64,000 nucleotides of DNA from Pseudochelatococcus lubricantis (GTDB taxonomy: Bacteria; Pseudomonadota; Alphaproteobacteria; Rhizobiales; Beijerinckiaceae), in assembly GCF_042432495.1 (NCBI RefSeq), contig NZ_JBHLXC010000002.1, positions 1,472,800-1,536,799 of the forward strand, given 5' to 3'. Below the pieces are notes generated by a model, which saw nothing but the letters and a program-made list of their open reading frames with translations, searched no databases and was not told the DNA's origin. Every line of letters begins with the position of its first letter. Within the stretch, counting starts at the first letter, position 1. Below are positions 55,621 to 64,000 of the stretch, in pieces. Made by a program: the position numbers and the translations under genes.

Positions 55621-56058
55621 ATGTCCGCCTTCAACGCCGCCGCCAGCAACGCCATGTCCTTCGTGCGCCGCGGCCTGCCTGAAAACAGGTGGGCGCAGGC
55701 GGCCGTTCTCGTTGCCTTCTGGCTGGCGGGGGAAGGCGCCGTCCGCCTGCTGCCGATACCGCTGCCGGGCAGTCTTCTCGGTCTCACGGCGCTGCTCGTG
55801 CTGCTGTCGACCGGCTGGCTGCGGCTGTCGCGCGTGCAGCGCGGGGCGGAGTGCTTCCTGTCGGACATGCTTCTGTTCTTCGTGCCGGCCGTGCTCGCCA
55901 TCATGGATCACCGCGAGTTCCTGAGCCTGCTCGGCGTGAAGGTGCTTGTCGTCATCCTCGCCAGCACCGTGACCGTGATGATCGTGACCGCGCTGACCGT
56001 GGACCTGTCCTACCGCTGGATTTCCCGCCATGAACATCGCGACGCAGTTGTGGAGTGA
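55621..56058 (+). CDS. cidA: CidA/LrgA-family holin-like membrane protein
   Basis: This 145-aa inner-membrane protein has four helices and the LrgA/CidA signature 'LLPIPLPGSLLGLTALLVLL' and 'ECFLSDMLLFFVPAVLAIMD'. Members act with LrgB/CidB; in bacilli and streptococci the pair imports or exports pyruvate, and in staphylococci it is linked to autolysis. A ~28-residue N-terminal extension precedes helix 1. cidB starts 29 bp before its end, so the two are translationally coupled. Confidence 0.9.
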   Translation: MSAFNAAASNAMSFVRRGLPENRWAQAAVLVAFWLAGEGAVRLLPIPLPGSLLGLTALLVLLSTGWLRLSRVQRGAECFLSDMLLFFVPAVLAIMDHREFLSLLGVKVLVVILASTVTVMIVTALTVDLSYRWISRHEHRDAVVE

Positions 56059-56743
56059 TCCCCTCGCCCGGGCGGCGTTCTGGTCTGTGACGACCATCGT
56101 CTTCTACCTGTTCACGAAAGCGCTCTATCGCCGCTGGCCACGCTGGTGGCTGCTGCCGATGGGCTCCACGCCGGCGCTGCTCGTCGTCGCCATGCTTCTG
56201 CTCGACGCCAGCTATGCCGACTACATTCGCGGCACGCACTGGCTCATGGCTCTGCTCGGCCCGACGGTCGTCGCTTTCGCGGTGCCGATCTACCAGCGTC
56301 GGGCGCTGATCAGGCGTCACTGGCCCGTGCTGGCGCTCGGCATGGTCGTGGGCAGCATGACGGCGCTGGCGTCGTCGTGGGCCATCGCCACGGTGTTGGG
56401 GCTTGACGGCGCCCTGCGGCTCAGCCTGCTGCCGCGCTCCATCAGCACGCCATTCGCCATGACGGTGTCGAGCGAGATCGGCGGCATCCCGGACCTGACG
56501 GCGGTGTTCGTCGTCGCGACCGGCGTGGCGGGGGCGGCCATCGGCGGCGTCCTGCTGTCATGGCTGCCGCTGCGGTCGAGCATCGCGCGCGGCTCTCTGT
56601 TCGGCATGGGTGCGCACGGCGCGGGAACAGCGAGGGCCTACGAGGTCGGCGCGGAGGAAGGTGCCGTCGCCGGCCTCATCATGGTGCTGGTGGGCCTGCT
56701 CAACGTCCTCATCGCGCCGGTTCTCGTCCATGCGTTCCAGTGA
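56030..56743 (+). CDS. cidB: CidB/LrgB-family membrane protein
   Basis: This 237-aa protein has about seven helices and the LrgB signature 'RLSLLPRSISTPFAMTVSSE', 'GIPDLTAVFVVATGVAGAAI' and 'RGSLFGMGAHGAGTARAYEV'. It forms the transport unit with CidA. It overlaps cidA by 29 bp. A terminator follows at once, and the convergent D-lactate dehydrogenase gene begins on the other strand. Confidence 0.92.
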   Translation: MNIATQLWSDPLARAAFWSVTTIVFYLFTKALYRRWPRWWLLPMGSTPALLVVAMLLLDASYADYIRGTHWLMALLGPTVVAFAVPIYQRRALIRRHWPVLALGMVVGSMTALASSWAIATVLGLDGALRLSLLPRSISTPFAMTVSSEIGGIPDLTAVFVVATGVAGAAIGGVLLSWLPLRSSIARGSLFGMGAHGAGTARAYEVGAEEGAVAGLIMVLVGLLNVLIAPVLVHAFQ

Positions 56744-56745
56744 TC

Positions 56746-56774
56746 GGGAGGCCGACGCGGCCTCCCTTTCTTTC
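56746..56774 (+). terminator. Rho-independent terminator after cidB
   Basis: A perfect 8-bp stem (GGGAGGCC at 56746-56753, GGCCTCCC at 56759-56766) with a 5-nt loop is followed by TTTCTTTC. It begins 3 bp after the cidB stop and lies between convergent genes. Confidence 0.88.
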
Positions 56775-56785
56775 GGCGCCTGGCG

Positions 56786-58513
56786 TCAGCGCCCTGCTTC
56801 CGCCGTCTGCGCGTCCTCGGCCCAGCAGAAGAACTTCGAAGTGTGGCCGATGCCGGGGTTGAAGACGTTGCAGGGGTCGAGGCCGCGGTAGAACGCCTTC
56901 AGCGCCGGCTTCGCGTGATAGAGATGCCCGACGTTGTGCTCCGCCGGGTATTCTGCGCCGCGCCCGTCGAGCAGCTTCCACATCCCGTGCTCGATCTGCA
57001 GCGGATCGTGCCCCTTCCGGACGATGTAGTCCTGATGGAAGACGTGGCAGAAGAAGTGCCCGTAATAGAGTTTGCTGACGAGCTTGTCCTCGATGTCCGC
57101 GGGAAGTTGTTCGAACCAGTCCTGGTCGTTGCGCCGCAGGGCGATGTCGAGTGCGACGATATCCTCGACCGTGCTCCTGTGCGTTTCGCGATAGCGGATC
57201 GCGGCGCTCGCCACGGCGAAGCGGTGCAGGAACGCCTTGCGGCCCTCACTGTCGTCGCACTCGAAGAAGTCGCCGTCGTTTGTGGCGAAGAAGGTTTTCA
57301 GAAAGTCCCGCGTCCCGTCGGCAGTGTCCAGCGAGACCCGGAGCAGCAGGTGGTGTTCGTAGCGGTCGCGGAATTCCTTCATCCGCGCCGGCAGATGGCC
57401 GGGCAGCAGCGACACCGCCGCCTGCAGGACCTTGTCGGTGAAGCCGCGCAGGCCGATGCCCTCGAAGAAGGCGTCCATCCGGCTTTTCAGCGCGAAGGCG
57501 CGTGGCATGTATTCCGTCCCCAACCGGTCGATGATCAGGAAGATGTCCTTGCCGTAGGTCTCGCCGATGTCGAAGGCGTCGCGGTGGATGTACTCGCCGG
57601 AGACCGGCAGCGTCGAGAAGGCCGTCAGCATGTGGCGGCGCACGCCGGTGAGGCTGCGTGTGTCGTTGGCGCCGATGTAGAAGACCCGGCTCTTCTCCAT
57701 CGGAAACGTATCGAGCCGCACGGCGAGCAGCGCGAGCTTCCCGGCCGAGCCGGAAGCCTCGAAAAGCCGGCCGGGATCGGCATTGAAGCGCGCCGGCGTG
57801 TCGGCATCGACCTGCCGCACGTGATCGCCGTAACCGTGGTCGGATGCGGCGAGCCCGTCGTCGTGAACGATATCTTCCGGGCGGTAATCGCCCTTCTCCA
57901 GCCGTTCGAGGATTTCCTCCGGCGCGTCGCCGAGCGCCACGCCGAGATGGTTGACGAGGCCGAGCGCGCCGCTCTCGTCCACCCGCGCATAGAGCGCGAG
58001 TTGCGTGAAGGCGGGGCCGCGCCGCACCAGCGCGCCGCCCGAATTGTTGCACACGCCGCCCAGAACCGACGCACCGATGCACGACGAGCCAATGACAGAA
58101 TGCGGCTCGCGTCCCAGCGGCTTCAGTGTCTTTTCCAGGTTGTCAAGAGTCGCGCCAGGCAGGCAGATGACCTGCCGCCCCTCGTCGATCACCTGAATCC
58201 CGGTAAGCCGCTGGGTGCTGATCAGCACGATCTCGCGGTCATAGGTGTTGCCGTCCGGCGTGGAGCCGCCGGTCAGGCCCGTATTGGCTGCCTGCATGAG
58301 GACGATCTTGCCGGCCGCGACCGCCGCCTGCAGGACGCGCCACTGCTCGACGAGCGTGCCGGGTCGCACCACCGCGAGGACATCGCCCTCGCCGAAGCGG
58401 TAGCCCTTGCGGAAGCGCCGCGTCTGCCGCGCGCCGGTGAGGACGTTGCTGCTGCCGACGATGCTCCCGAACTTTTCCAGAAGCGCCTGGTTGCTGACGG
58501 CGGATGTGCTCAT
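56786..58513 (-). CDS. dld: Quinone-dependent D-lactate dehydrogenase Dld
   Basis: The 575-aa product is close in size to the membrane-bound FAD enzyme of enteric bacteria. The FAD_binding_4 part has 'LMQAANTGLTGGSTPDGNTY', 'IGSSCIGASVLGGVCNNSGG', 'ALVRRGPAFTQLALYARV' and 'LFEASGSAGKLALLAVRLDT'. The C-terminal half is the Dld membrane-binding domain, with 'PAEHNVGHLYHAKPALKAFY' and 'RGLDPCNVFNPGIGHTSK'. It oxidises D-lactate to pyruvate and passes electrons to quinone at the inner membrane. Its place next to cidAB, a likely pyruvate transporter, suggests linked lactate/pyruvate handling. The ATG at 58513 is preferred; the open frame upstream has no family match. Confidence 0.94.
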   Translation of the reverse strand: MSTSAVSNQALLEKFGSIVGSSNVLTGARQTRRFRKGYRFGEGDVLAVVRPGTLVEQWRVLQAAVAAGKIVLMQAANTGLTGGSTPDGNTYDREIVLISTQRLTGIQVIDEGRQVICLPGATLDNLEKTLKPLGREPHSVIGSSCIGASVLGGVCNNSGGALVRRGPAFTQLALYARVDESGALGLVNHLGVALGDAPEEILERLEKGDYRPEDIVHDDGLAASDHGYGDHVRQVDADTPARFNADPGRLFEASGSAGKLALLAVRLDTFPMEKSRVFYIGANDTRSLTGVRRHMLTAFSTLPVSGEYIHRDAFDIGETYGKDIFLIIDRLGTEYMPRAFALKSRMDAFFEGIGLRGFTDKVLQAAVSLLPGHLPARMKEFRDRYEHHLLLRVSLDTADGTRDFLKTFFATNDGDFFECDDSEGRKAFLHRFAVASAAIRYRETHRSTVEDIVALDIALRRNDQDWFEQLPADIEDKLVSKLYYGHFFCHVFHQDYIVRKGHDPLQIEHGMWKLLDGRGAEYPAEHNVGHLYHAKPALKAFYRGLDPCNVFNPGIGHTSKFFCWAEDAQTAEAGR

Positions 58514-58685
58514 GAGACCTTGTCCTGTATCGCCCTTCCGGCACGCGAGGCGCCGGCGCGGCTCAGGCCCGGCGTCCGGCAACGTTTCATCTTTCTGGCA
58601 CAGCCCGGCCGGCTTGGCCACACGCCCGCGGCAACATTGGAACGTTTTCAGGCAAGGCCGGGAACCGTGCCTGGATCCGCTCCCG

Positions 58686-59417
58686 TCAGTTCTCGACCTC
58701 GACTTCCACCAGAACTGCGTCGTGGCGCCAGTATTCTAGGTCGCAGTCCTTCGCGCGGCCGCTTGCTTCGTGGTTGACGCGCCGCACCAGCAGCGCTGGG
58801 CCACCGTTCGCGAGGCGGAGCACCTTGGCGGCATCGTTCCGCACCGCCGTCGGAATGATCTGATACCGCATGCGCCCGTAGTGGAAGCCGTATCTGTCGC
58901 GGTACAGCTCCGTCAGCGAGCCCGACAGATCCTGCTCGAACAGATCGGGAAACACGGTGGGGCTGAAATAGTGCTCGACGTAAAGCACCGGCCGGCCGTC
59001 GATGGAGCGCACGCGGCGGATGCAGGCGAGTTCCGTTTCCGCTGCAAGCTCCAGCAGTTCCGACACCTGCTGAGGCGCGGGCGTGAGGCGCTTGTCGATG
59101 ACCCGCGTGCTGGGCCGCCGCCCCTGCTCCACGGCGGACTGTGTGAAATGCCCCCGTGACTGCGGGTTATAGAGAAAGCGCGGCGGCGACACGTACCATC
59201 CCCGGTTCGTCTCCCGGTAGATCAGGCCCTCCGCCTCCAGTTGCACGAGACATTCGTGCAACGACACGCGCGGCATCTCGAACTCGTTGCTCAACTCCCG
59301 CTCGGAAGGCAGACGCTGCCCCGGTCCGTAGAGCTGCTTCTGAATGCGCTTACGAACTTCAAGCTGTACGGCCCCGAGACGGCCGCGGATTTCACCCCTC
59401 ACCCCAACTCTGCTCAT
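58686..59417 (-). CDS. GntR-family regulator, HutC subfamily (UTRA domain)
   Basis: The product has 243 aa. The winged helix is at ~10-75 ('VRKRIQKQLYGPGQRLPSER', 'LSNEFEMPRVSLHECLVQLE') and the UTRA ligand-binding domain at ~95-235 ('LELAAETELACIRRVRSIDG', 'LYVEHYFSPTVFPDLFEQDL'). HutC-type regulators bind small effectors such as sugar phosphates, urocanate or phosphonates. It is divergent from the giant phosphoesterase gene, and a DasR/HutC-like palindrome lies in between. Starts at ATG 59417; a TTG at 59423 is possible. Confidence 0.9.
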   Translation of the reverse strand: MSRVGVRGEIRGRLGAVQLEVRKRIQKQLYGPGQRLPSERELSNEFEMPRVSLHECLVQLEAEGLIYRETNRGWYVSPPRFLYNPQSRGHFTQSAVEQGRRPSTRVIDKRLTPAPQQVSELLELAAETELACIRRVRSIDGRPVLYVEHYFSPTVFPDLFEQDLSGSLTELYRDRYGFHYGRMRYQIIPTAVRNDAAKVLRLANGGPALLVRRVNHEASGRAKDCDLEYWRHDAVLVEVEVEN

Positions 59418-59484
59418 CAGCAACTCCGGCAGGAAAACGACGACTTGTCATCCGGCATTCAAAGAGCACGACTATAGTCTGCAG

Positions 59485-59498
59485 GTGGACTAGTCCAC
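59485..59498. promoter_or_regulatory. HutC/DasR-type operator between gntR and the phosphoesterase gene
   Basis: GTGGACTAGTCCAC is a perfect 14-bp palindrome and resembles the TGGTCTAGACCA class of sites bound by HutC-subfamily regulators. A second, 10-bp palindrome GACTATAGTC lies at 59470-59479. Both are in the 153-bp divergent gap. Confidence 0.7.
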
Positions 59499-59570
59499 AT
59501 AAAAATATGTCAATCATATCAATAAGTTAAATTTCATATCGCTAACGACCCCCTGCTGGAGTGTTCAATC

Positions 59571-62500
59571 ATGGCAGCATCCCCTCAAGACGCCGCAATC
59601 GCGACGCCCGTGAACGCCTTCCTTGTCAGGAAGGGCGAAGAACCGCAAGTTATCGATCTGAACGGAAAGTTTGGCACCGGCTACACTTTTTCCGTCCAGA
59701 CGTCGAACGGCGATAGCGTGGCGGCCACCGTCGACGCCAACGGCCTCCTGAAGCTTTCGTTCGGCGATTACGGCCATTCCGACATCCGCATCACCGCGAC
59801 CGCCTCCGACGGCTCGGCGATTGTCGACGATTTCCGCGTCCGCGTTGCGGGCGAGAACGCCTACACCATCGCGGTGATTCCCGACACGCAGGACTACACC
59901 GCCAACTACGCTTCCCCGTCGATCTTCAGCCGGATGACGCAGTGGCTGGTCGACAACAAGGAAAGCCTCAACATCCAGTTCGTGACCCACGTCGGCGACG
60001 TGACCTATCACAACACGGACGCGGAATGGCAGCGCGCGGAGGAGTCCCTGCGCATCCTGGACGGCAAGCTCCCCTACTCCATCCTGCCCGGCAACCACGA
60101 CCTCGCCTCCGGCGGCAGCGCGGGTTCGCGCACGCTGGACAACCTCAGCAAGTACTTCACGGTCGCGGAACAGTCGAAGCTCCCGGGTTTCGGCGGCGTC
60201 TATGACAAGGAGCCGGAGAGCTTCTGGAACAGCTACCACACCTTCACCGCCCCGGACGGCACGAAGTGGCTCAACCTGTCGCTCGAATTCGGCCCCCGCG
60301 ATGACGTGCTGCGCTGGGCGGCCGAGGTCATCGAAGGGCATCTCGACCACCGCGTCATCGTCACGACGCATGGCTACATGGCGGGCGACGAGCGCGTCGG
60401 CTCCATGACGCCCCAGCTCACCGGCGAGAACGCCGGCCCGGCCTATGGCGTCGGCAACGACGAGCGCGGCTCCTCGGACGGCGACGGCATCTGGGAGAAG
60501 CTCGTCAGCAAGTATCCGAACGTCGCCTTCACGTTCTCCGGCCACAACTTCATCGACGGCGCGCAGACGCAGATCAGCTACGGCGCCGGCGGCCAGCCCG
60601 TCTTCCAGATGATGGTCAACTACCAGAACGGCGTCGCGGCGGAGACCACCGGCAACGGTAACGAGGCCAATGGCAGCAACGGCGGCAATGGCGCCATCCG
60701 CCTGATCACCATCGACCCCGAGAACGACGCCGTCTACACCGAGACCTACTTCACGGAATTCGACGACTATCTCGATGGCTACCGCGGCAAGCCGGAGCTG
60801 GATCGCGACGGCCTGACGGGGTATTACGCCGGCCACCAGGAAACCTTCACGGGTGTCGACCTGTCCACGCCGCTGGACGTGCCCGTCGCCAAGGCCGGCA
60901 AGGACCTCTTCGTCGAAGCCACCGGCGATGTCGCCCACTTCAGGCTCGATGCCTCCCAGACGATCCTGCCCGCCGACGCCGATGTCAGCTACGTGTGGAA
61001 GGACTCCGAGGGCACCGTCGTCGCCACCGGCCGCAACCCCTTCATCTATCAGGAAGCCGGCTCGCGCGTCCTGACCCTTGAGGTGACGGACGCGAACGGC
61101 TACACCAGCGCCGACGACGTCCGCGTCACGGTCATCGGCAAGAACACGCTGCTCTCCGACAACTTCAACGACGGCAACACCAACGGCTGGTCCGCGCCGA
61201 CCGACATCAAGCTCGCGGAACTGGGCGCCCCGTCCGATTTCGGCCTGCCCGAAATGACCGGCGGCGAGGCCGAGATCCTGAAGTTCCCCAAGTACACGAA
61301 GCAACAACACCTGCTGTTCAAGCCGGAACTGGCGAACGTGCCGGCAAACGGCCTCGTGACGTCCTACACCTTCGCGTTCGACGTCCTGCTGCCCACCAAC
61401 TCCGGCGGCTGGTGGTCGCTGTTCCAGACTGACGTCACGAACAACTCCGACGCCGAATTCTACCTGCGCAACGACAACGACGGCACGGGCAGCCTCGGCA
61501 TCAGCAGCGTCTATCAGGGCGATTTCAAATACGGCTCCTGGCAGCGCGTTGCCTTCACTTTCGAGAAGCAGACGGACAGCAGCTACATCATCAAGAAGTA
61601 TATCGAGGGCCAGTACGTCGGCCAGCAGACCGACAGCTACCGTGGCGGGCGCTTCGATATCGACCCCACCAAGGGCGTGCTGCTGTTCACCGATGACGAC
61701 TCGGACACCACCGGCGGCTATATCAACAGCTTCCTGTTCGCCGACCACGCGCTGAGCCAGCAGGAAATCACCTCCTTCGGCAAGGCTTCAGCCGGCGGCA
61801 TCTCCTCCCAGGCCATTGCCGGCGCGACGCAGTTCGACTTCACGAACGGCAAGCTCAGCGCCACCTTCGGCACCGGCACGCTGAACGTTCCGGACGTCGT
61901 CGTCAGCTCTCCGCTGAAGGTCGTGGGTACGGTCAAGTCCGGCGAGACCGACGGCGAGGGCACCCTGAAGGACCTCACCAACGGCGGCACCAACATCCTG
62001 GTGTGGAACAACGTCGAGGCGAAGCAGTGGAATGACTACGTCTACGACCTCACGCTGAGGACGAACGACAACTCCGGCCAGATCGGCGTCGTCTTCCGCT
62101 ATCAGGACCAGAGCAACTACTACCGCGTCACGTTCGACATCAACGGCAACGCCCGCTCGCTCGTCAAGGTGCAGAACGGCCAGACGACTGTTCTGGCGCA
62201 GGTCGAGAAGGGCATCGTCATGGATGCCGACGCCGAGCTGCGCGTGGCGGTCATCGGCAACGAGATCCGCGTGCTGCTCGACAACCACGACATCTTCGGC
62301 GGCCCCGTCACGGACAGCGCGCCGCTGGCCGGCGGCACCGTTGGCGTCTACTCCTCCGCGCAGGACACGGCGTCGTTCGACAACGTTCTCGTCAACAAGG
62401 TCGCTCTCACGGCACATGGCGAGACCGGCGCGCGCGTGCTCGACTCGGATGGCGACGGCAACGTGCAGGTGTCCGTTTCGGCGGTCTCCAGCTTTGGCCC

Positions 62501-64000
62501 GCGCGAAATCGTCGAGTATCGCTGGGTGCTTGGTGACAAGGTCGTCGCCACCGGCAAGAACGCTGTCGTCACGTTGCCCGTCAATGCCGCCGACATCACG
62601 CTTGAGGTCCGCGACGCCGCCGGAAACTGGGCGAGCGACAAGGTCCTGGTCGACATCGCCGCGCAGAAGGATATCCTGCTTCAGGAAGACTTCAGCGCCG
62701 GCACGGCCGGTTGGCGCTTCGTCGACGAGGGCGAGTACAATGCGGACGCCAACTGGCGCGTGACGAACGGCGAGCTGGTGCAGGACGCGAACGTGTACTC
62801 CCGCCAGTTGACCAGCGGCTGGAACGCCACCTCCTCCAACCTCTGGGATCGTGGCTGGAGCCCGCTGGGCGACGGCGACTACATCCTGCGCAAGGGCACG
62901 TACGCGGTCTACGAGGGCGCGGGTGCGAGCCAGTGGCAGGACTACTCCGTCGAAACGCTGCTGAACGTCGGTCAGGGCAAGTCGACCGGTGTCCTGTTCT
63001 ACTATCAGGATGAAAACAACTACTACAAGCTCGACATCAACAAGGAAAACCAGCTCATCCAGATCACCCGGCTCGTGGACGGTATCGAAACCATCCTCGG
63101 CCGGACGGGCGGTCATATCTCCCGGCAGCAGGATACGCTGGTGCGGGTCGATATCGAGGATCACGTCATCACCGTCACCATCGACGGCGAGAAGATCTTC
63201 GCCAACGTGATCGAGGATCGCTCCCTCGACCACGGTACCATCGCCCTCTACAACTGGGGCGCGGCGAACGGGCTGTCCTATGACGACGTCAAGGTCGTCA
63301 GCCTCAAGGACGTCCCGGTCGACACGACGCCGCCGACGATTGCCGGCATCCGCGCGCTCACCGATGACGTGGGTGCGGACACGGTGGTGTTCGAGGTCAC
63401 CTTCGACGAGGCCGTGAAGGACGTCGACGCGGCCGACTTCGCGCTCATCGCCACCGGCCTCAAGGACGGCTACGCCATCGACAAGGTCGAGGGCGAGGGC
63501 AGCACCTGGACCGTCACCGTCACCGGCGTCGTCGGCCGCGGTTCGCTCGCGCTCGCTCTTGCGCAGGACGTCGCCATCACCGACGCCGCCGGCAACGCCC
63601 TTGCCTGGTCGGACGTCTCGGCCGCGCATCAGGTCCTGTCGCCTTATGAGATCGTCAAGAACCAGTTCGGCGGCAACGACATCTACCTCTACGATGCCGA
63701 CGCACTGGTTGCCGACCTCGGCACGAACGCCATCGACCGCGTGTTCTACGACGGCGAGAAGGCCACCGTCGTCCTGCCCGACAACATCGAGCAGGGCACC
63801 CTCCTCGACGCCGCGAAGGACAGCAGCCTCTTCGGCGGCGCGGGCGACAACACGCTCACCGGCAACGCCTTCGACAACGTCATCCGGGGTGGTGCCGGCC
63901 GCGACGTCATGACCGGCGGCAAGGGCGCCGATACCTTCCTGTTCGATGCCGCCGACCAGTCCGGCGCGCGCCAGATCGACCTCGTCACCGACTTCAACAT
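59571..64000 (+). CDS. Giant exported metallophosphoesterase with PKD-like, concanavalin-like and RTX modules (3' end outside window)
   Basis: The frame is open from ATG 59571 to the window end (1476 codons seen). Residues ~10-95 look Ig-like. A calcineurin-type phosphoesterase spans ~100-400: 'AVIPDTQDYTANYA' (D105), 'VTHVGDVTYHN', 'LPGNHDLA' (GNHD near 174), 'VTTHGYMAGD', 'FSGHNF'. PKD-like domains lie near 430-515 and 945-1030. Three concanavalin/LamG-like sandwiches fall at ~525-735, ~760-940 and ~1040-1245; the second and third share 'VVFRYQDQSNYYRV' and 'VLFYYQDENNYYKL'. A Big-type domain (~1250-1345) and RTX calcium repeats (from ~1420: 'GGAGDNTLTGNAFDN', 'RGGAGRDVMTGGKGADTF') follow. 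No N-terminal signal is present, so type I secretion is likely. It probably frees phosphate from polymers or surface substrates; the HutC-type regulator opposite likely controls it. Confidence 0.88.
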   Translation, partial: MAASPQDAAIATPVNAFLVRKGEEPQVIDLNGKFGTGYTFSVQTSNGDSVAATVDANGLLKLSFGDYGHSDIRITATASDGSAIVDDFRVRVAGENAYTIAVIPDTQDYTANYASPSIFSRMTQWLVDNKESLNIQFVTHVGDVTYHNTDAEWQRAEESLRILDGKLPYSILPGNHDLASGGSAGSRTLDNLSKYFTVAEQSKLPGFGGVYDKEPESFWNSYHTFTAPDGTKWLNLSLEFGPRDDVLRWAAEVIEGHLDHRVIVTTHGYMAGDERVGSMTPQLTGENAGPAYGVGNDERGSSDGDGIWEKLVSKYPNVAFTFSGHNFIDGAQTQISYGAGGQPVFQMMVNYQNGVAAETTGNGNEANGSNGGNGAIRLITIDPENDAVYTETYFTEFDDYLDGYRGKPELDRDGLTGYYAGHQETFTGVDLSTPLDVPVAKAGKDLFVEATGDVAHFRLDASQTILPADADVSYVWKDSEGTVVATGRNPFIYQEAGSRVLTLEVTDANGYTSADDVRVTVIGKNTLLSDNFNDGNTNGWSAPTDIKLAELGAPSDFGLPEMTGGEAEILKFPKYTKQQHLLFKPELANVPANGLVTSYTFAFDVLLPTNSGGWWSLFQTDVTNNSDAEFYLRNDNDGTGSLGISSVYQGDFKYGSWQRVAFTFEKQTDSSYIIKKYIEGQYVGQQTDSYRGGRFDIDPTKGVLLFTDDDSDTTGGYINSFLFADHALSQQEITSFGKASAGGISSQAIAGATQFDFTNGKLSATFGTGTLNVPDVVVSSPLKVVGTVKSGETDGEGTLKDLTNGGTNILVWNNVEAKQWNDYVYDLTLRTNDNSGQIGVVFRYQDQSNYYRVTFDINGNARSLVKVQNGQTTVLAQVEKGIVMDADAELRVAVIGNEIRVLLDNHDIFGGPVTDSAPLAGGTVGVYSSAQDTASFDNVLVNKVALTAHGETGARVLDSDGDGNVQVSVSAVSSFGPREIVEYRWVLGDKVVATGKNAVVTLPVNAADITLEVRDAAGNWASDKVLVDIAAQKDILLQEDFSAGTAGWRFVDEGEYNADANWRVTNGELVQDANVYSRQLTSGWNATSSNLWDRGWSPLGDGDYILRKGTYAVYEGAGASQWQDYSVETLLNVGQGKSTGVLFYYQDENNYYKLDINKENQLIQITRLVDGIETILGRTGGHISRQQDTLVRVDIEDHVITVTIDGEKIFANVIEDRSLDHGTIALYNWGAANGLSYDDVKVVSLKDVPVDTTPPTIAGIRALTDDVGADTVVFEVTFDEAVKDVDAADFALIATGLKDGYAIDKVEGEGSTWTVTVTGVVGRGSLALALAQDVAITDAAGNALAWSDVSAAHQVLSPYEIVKNQFGGNDIYLYDADALVADLGTNAIDRVFYDGEKATVVLPDNIEQGTLLDAAKDSSLFGGAGDNTLTGNAFDNVIRGGAGRDVMTGGKGADTFLFDAADQSGARQIDLVTDFN

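Noticed and set aside
59565..63629. Two long minus-strand open frames (727 and 613 codons)
   Set aside because: They are antisense to the giant phosphoesterase gene, whose plus-strand frame shows catalytic motifs and repeated domains. The antisense products are Val/Asp/Gly-rich without recognisable folds.
1..64000. tRNA, rRNA, CRISPR arrays, prophage, riboswitches
   Set aside because: I read the gaps for cloverleaf-like elements, regularly spaced repeats, integrase or phage genes and known riboswitch cores and found none that I could support. Very short or diverged RNA genes could be missed by eye.

Overview
The window reads as chromosomal DNA of a high-GC (about two thirds G+C by eye) alphaproteobacterium, most likely of the order Hyphomicrobiales (Rhizobiales). 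The pointers are a GntR-type BioR regulator with its TTATCTATAA boxes in front of bioY-bioB, an NrtR-type Nudix regulator beside nadA-nadB, PstA and PstC with the long N-terminal extensions usual in alphaproteobacteria, and an extragenic hairpin element of a type I remember from Rhizobiales genomes (23353-23456). I see no rRNA, tRNA, CRISPR array, prophage or insertion sequence. The region is an ordinary chromosomal mosaic of small operons, each usually next to its own regulator.

Layout. 1-1.2 kb: the 3' end of a DUF4214 protein. 1.3-6.2 kb: a DUF763 protein, a scar made of the tails of a lysR and an eamA gene, and an endonuclease Q-like PHP domain fused to a UvrD helicase. 6.3-12.4 kb: a small secreted protein, then NAD synthesis (nadC, aldo/keto reductase, nrtR-like regulator, nadA, nadB). 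12.4-21.3 kb: an acetate-type cluster of seven genes on the minus strand (DUF485 protein, ActP-like symporter, CBS/DUF294 protein, small membrane protein, symporter-histidine kinase, receiver-only response regulator, and a membrane PAS protein ending in a DnaQ exonuclease). 21.6-26.6 kb: TSUP transporter with a LysR regulator, and a TetR-controlled hydrolase-GST-DMT transporter operon. 26.6-29.0 kb: bioR, bioY, bioB. 29.0-34.4 kb: yggS with an amidotransferase and a divergent MocR regulator, a cupin protein, a GlxA-type AraC regulator and an isochorismatase-like hydrolase. 34.4-39.5 kb: pstSCAB. 40-43.6 kb: a nucleoside-type ABC transporter without its binding protein. 43.6-46.7 kb: msrB, a CcdA-thioredoxin fusion with a methionine-rich linker, msrA. 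46.8-54.6 kb: an orphan amino-acid binding protein, L,D-transpeptidase, lipoprotein, large MscS channel, VOC protein, and an MFS exporter with an AraC regulator. 54.6-58.5 kb: a LysR regulator, cidA-cidB (lrgAB) and D-lactate dehydrogenase. 58.7-64 kb: a HutC-type GntR regulator divergent from a giant exported metallophosphoesterase with PKD-like, concanavalin-like and RTX modules that runs off the window.

How the genes work together. NadA and NadB make quinolinate and NadC converts it to NaMN; two palindromes in front of nadA, one of them on the apparent promoter, fit control by the neighbouring Nudix regulator. The acetate cluster joins uptake (ActP/DUF485) to signalling. Its response regulator has no DNA-binding domain and is followed by an exonuclease with a membrane/PAS/kinase-like front end, which makes it the most unusual signalling arrangement here. 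The msr cluster is a probable periplasmic methionine-repair unit whose electron-supplying protein carries five Met-rich hexapeptides. cidAB plus dld suggests pyruvate/lactate overflow handling. No homology search was possible, so every family name rests on reading motifs and remembered family features.
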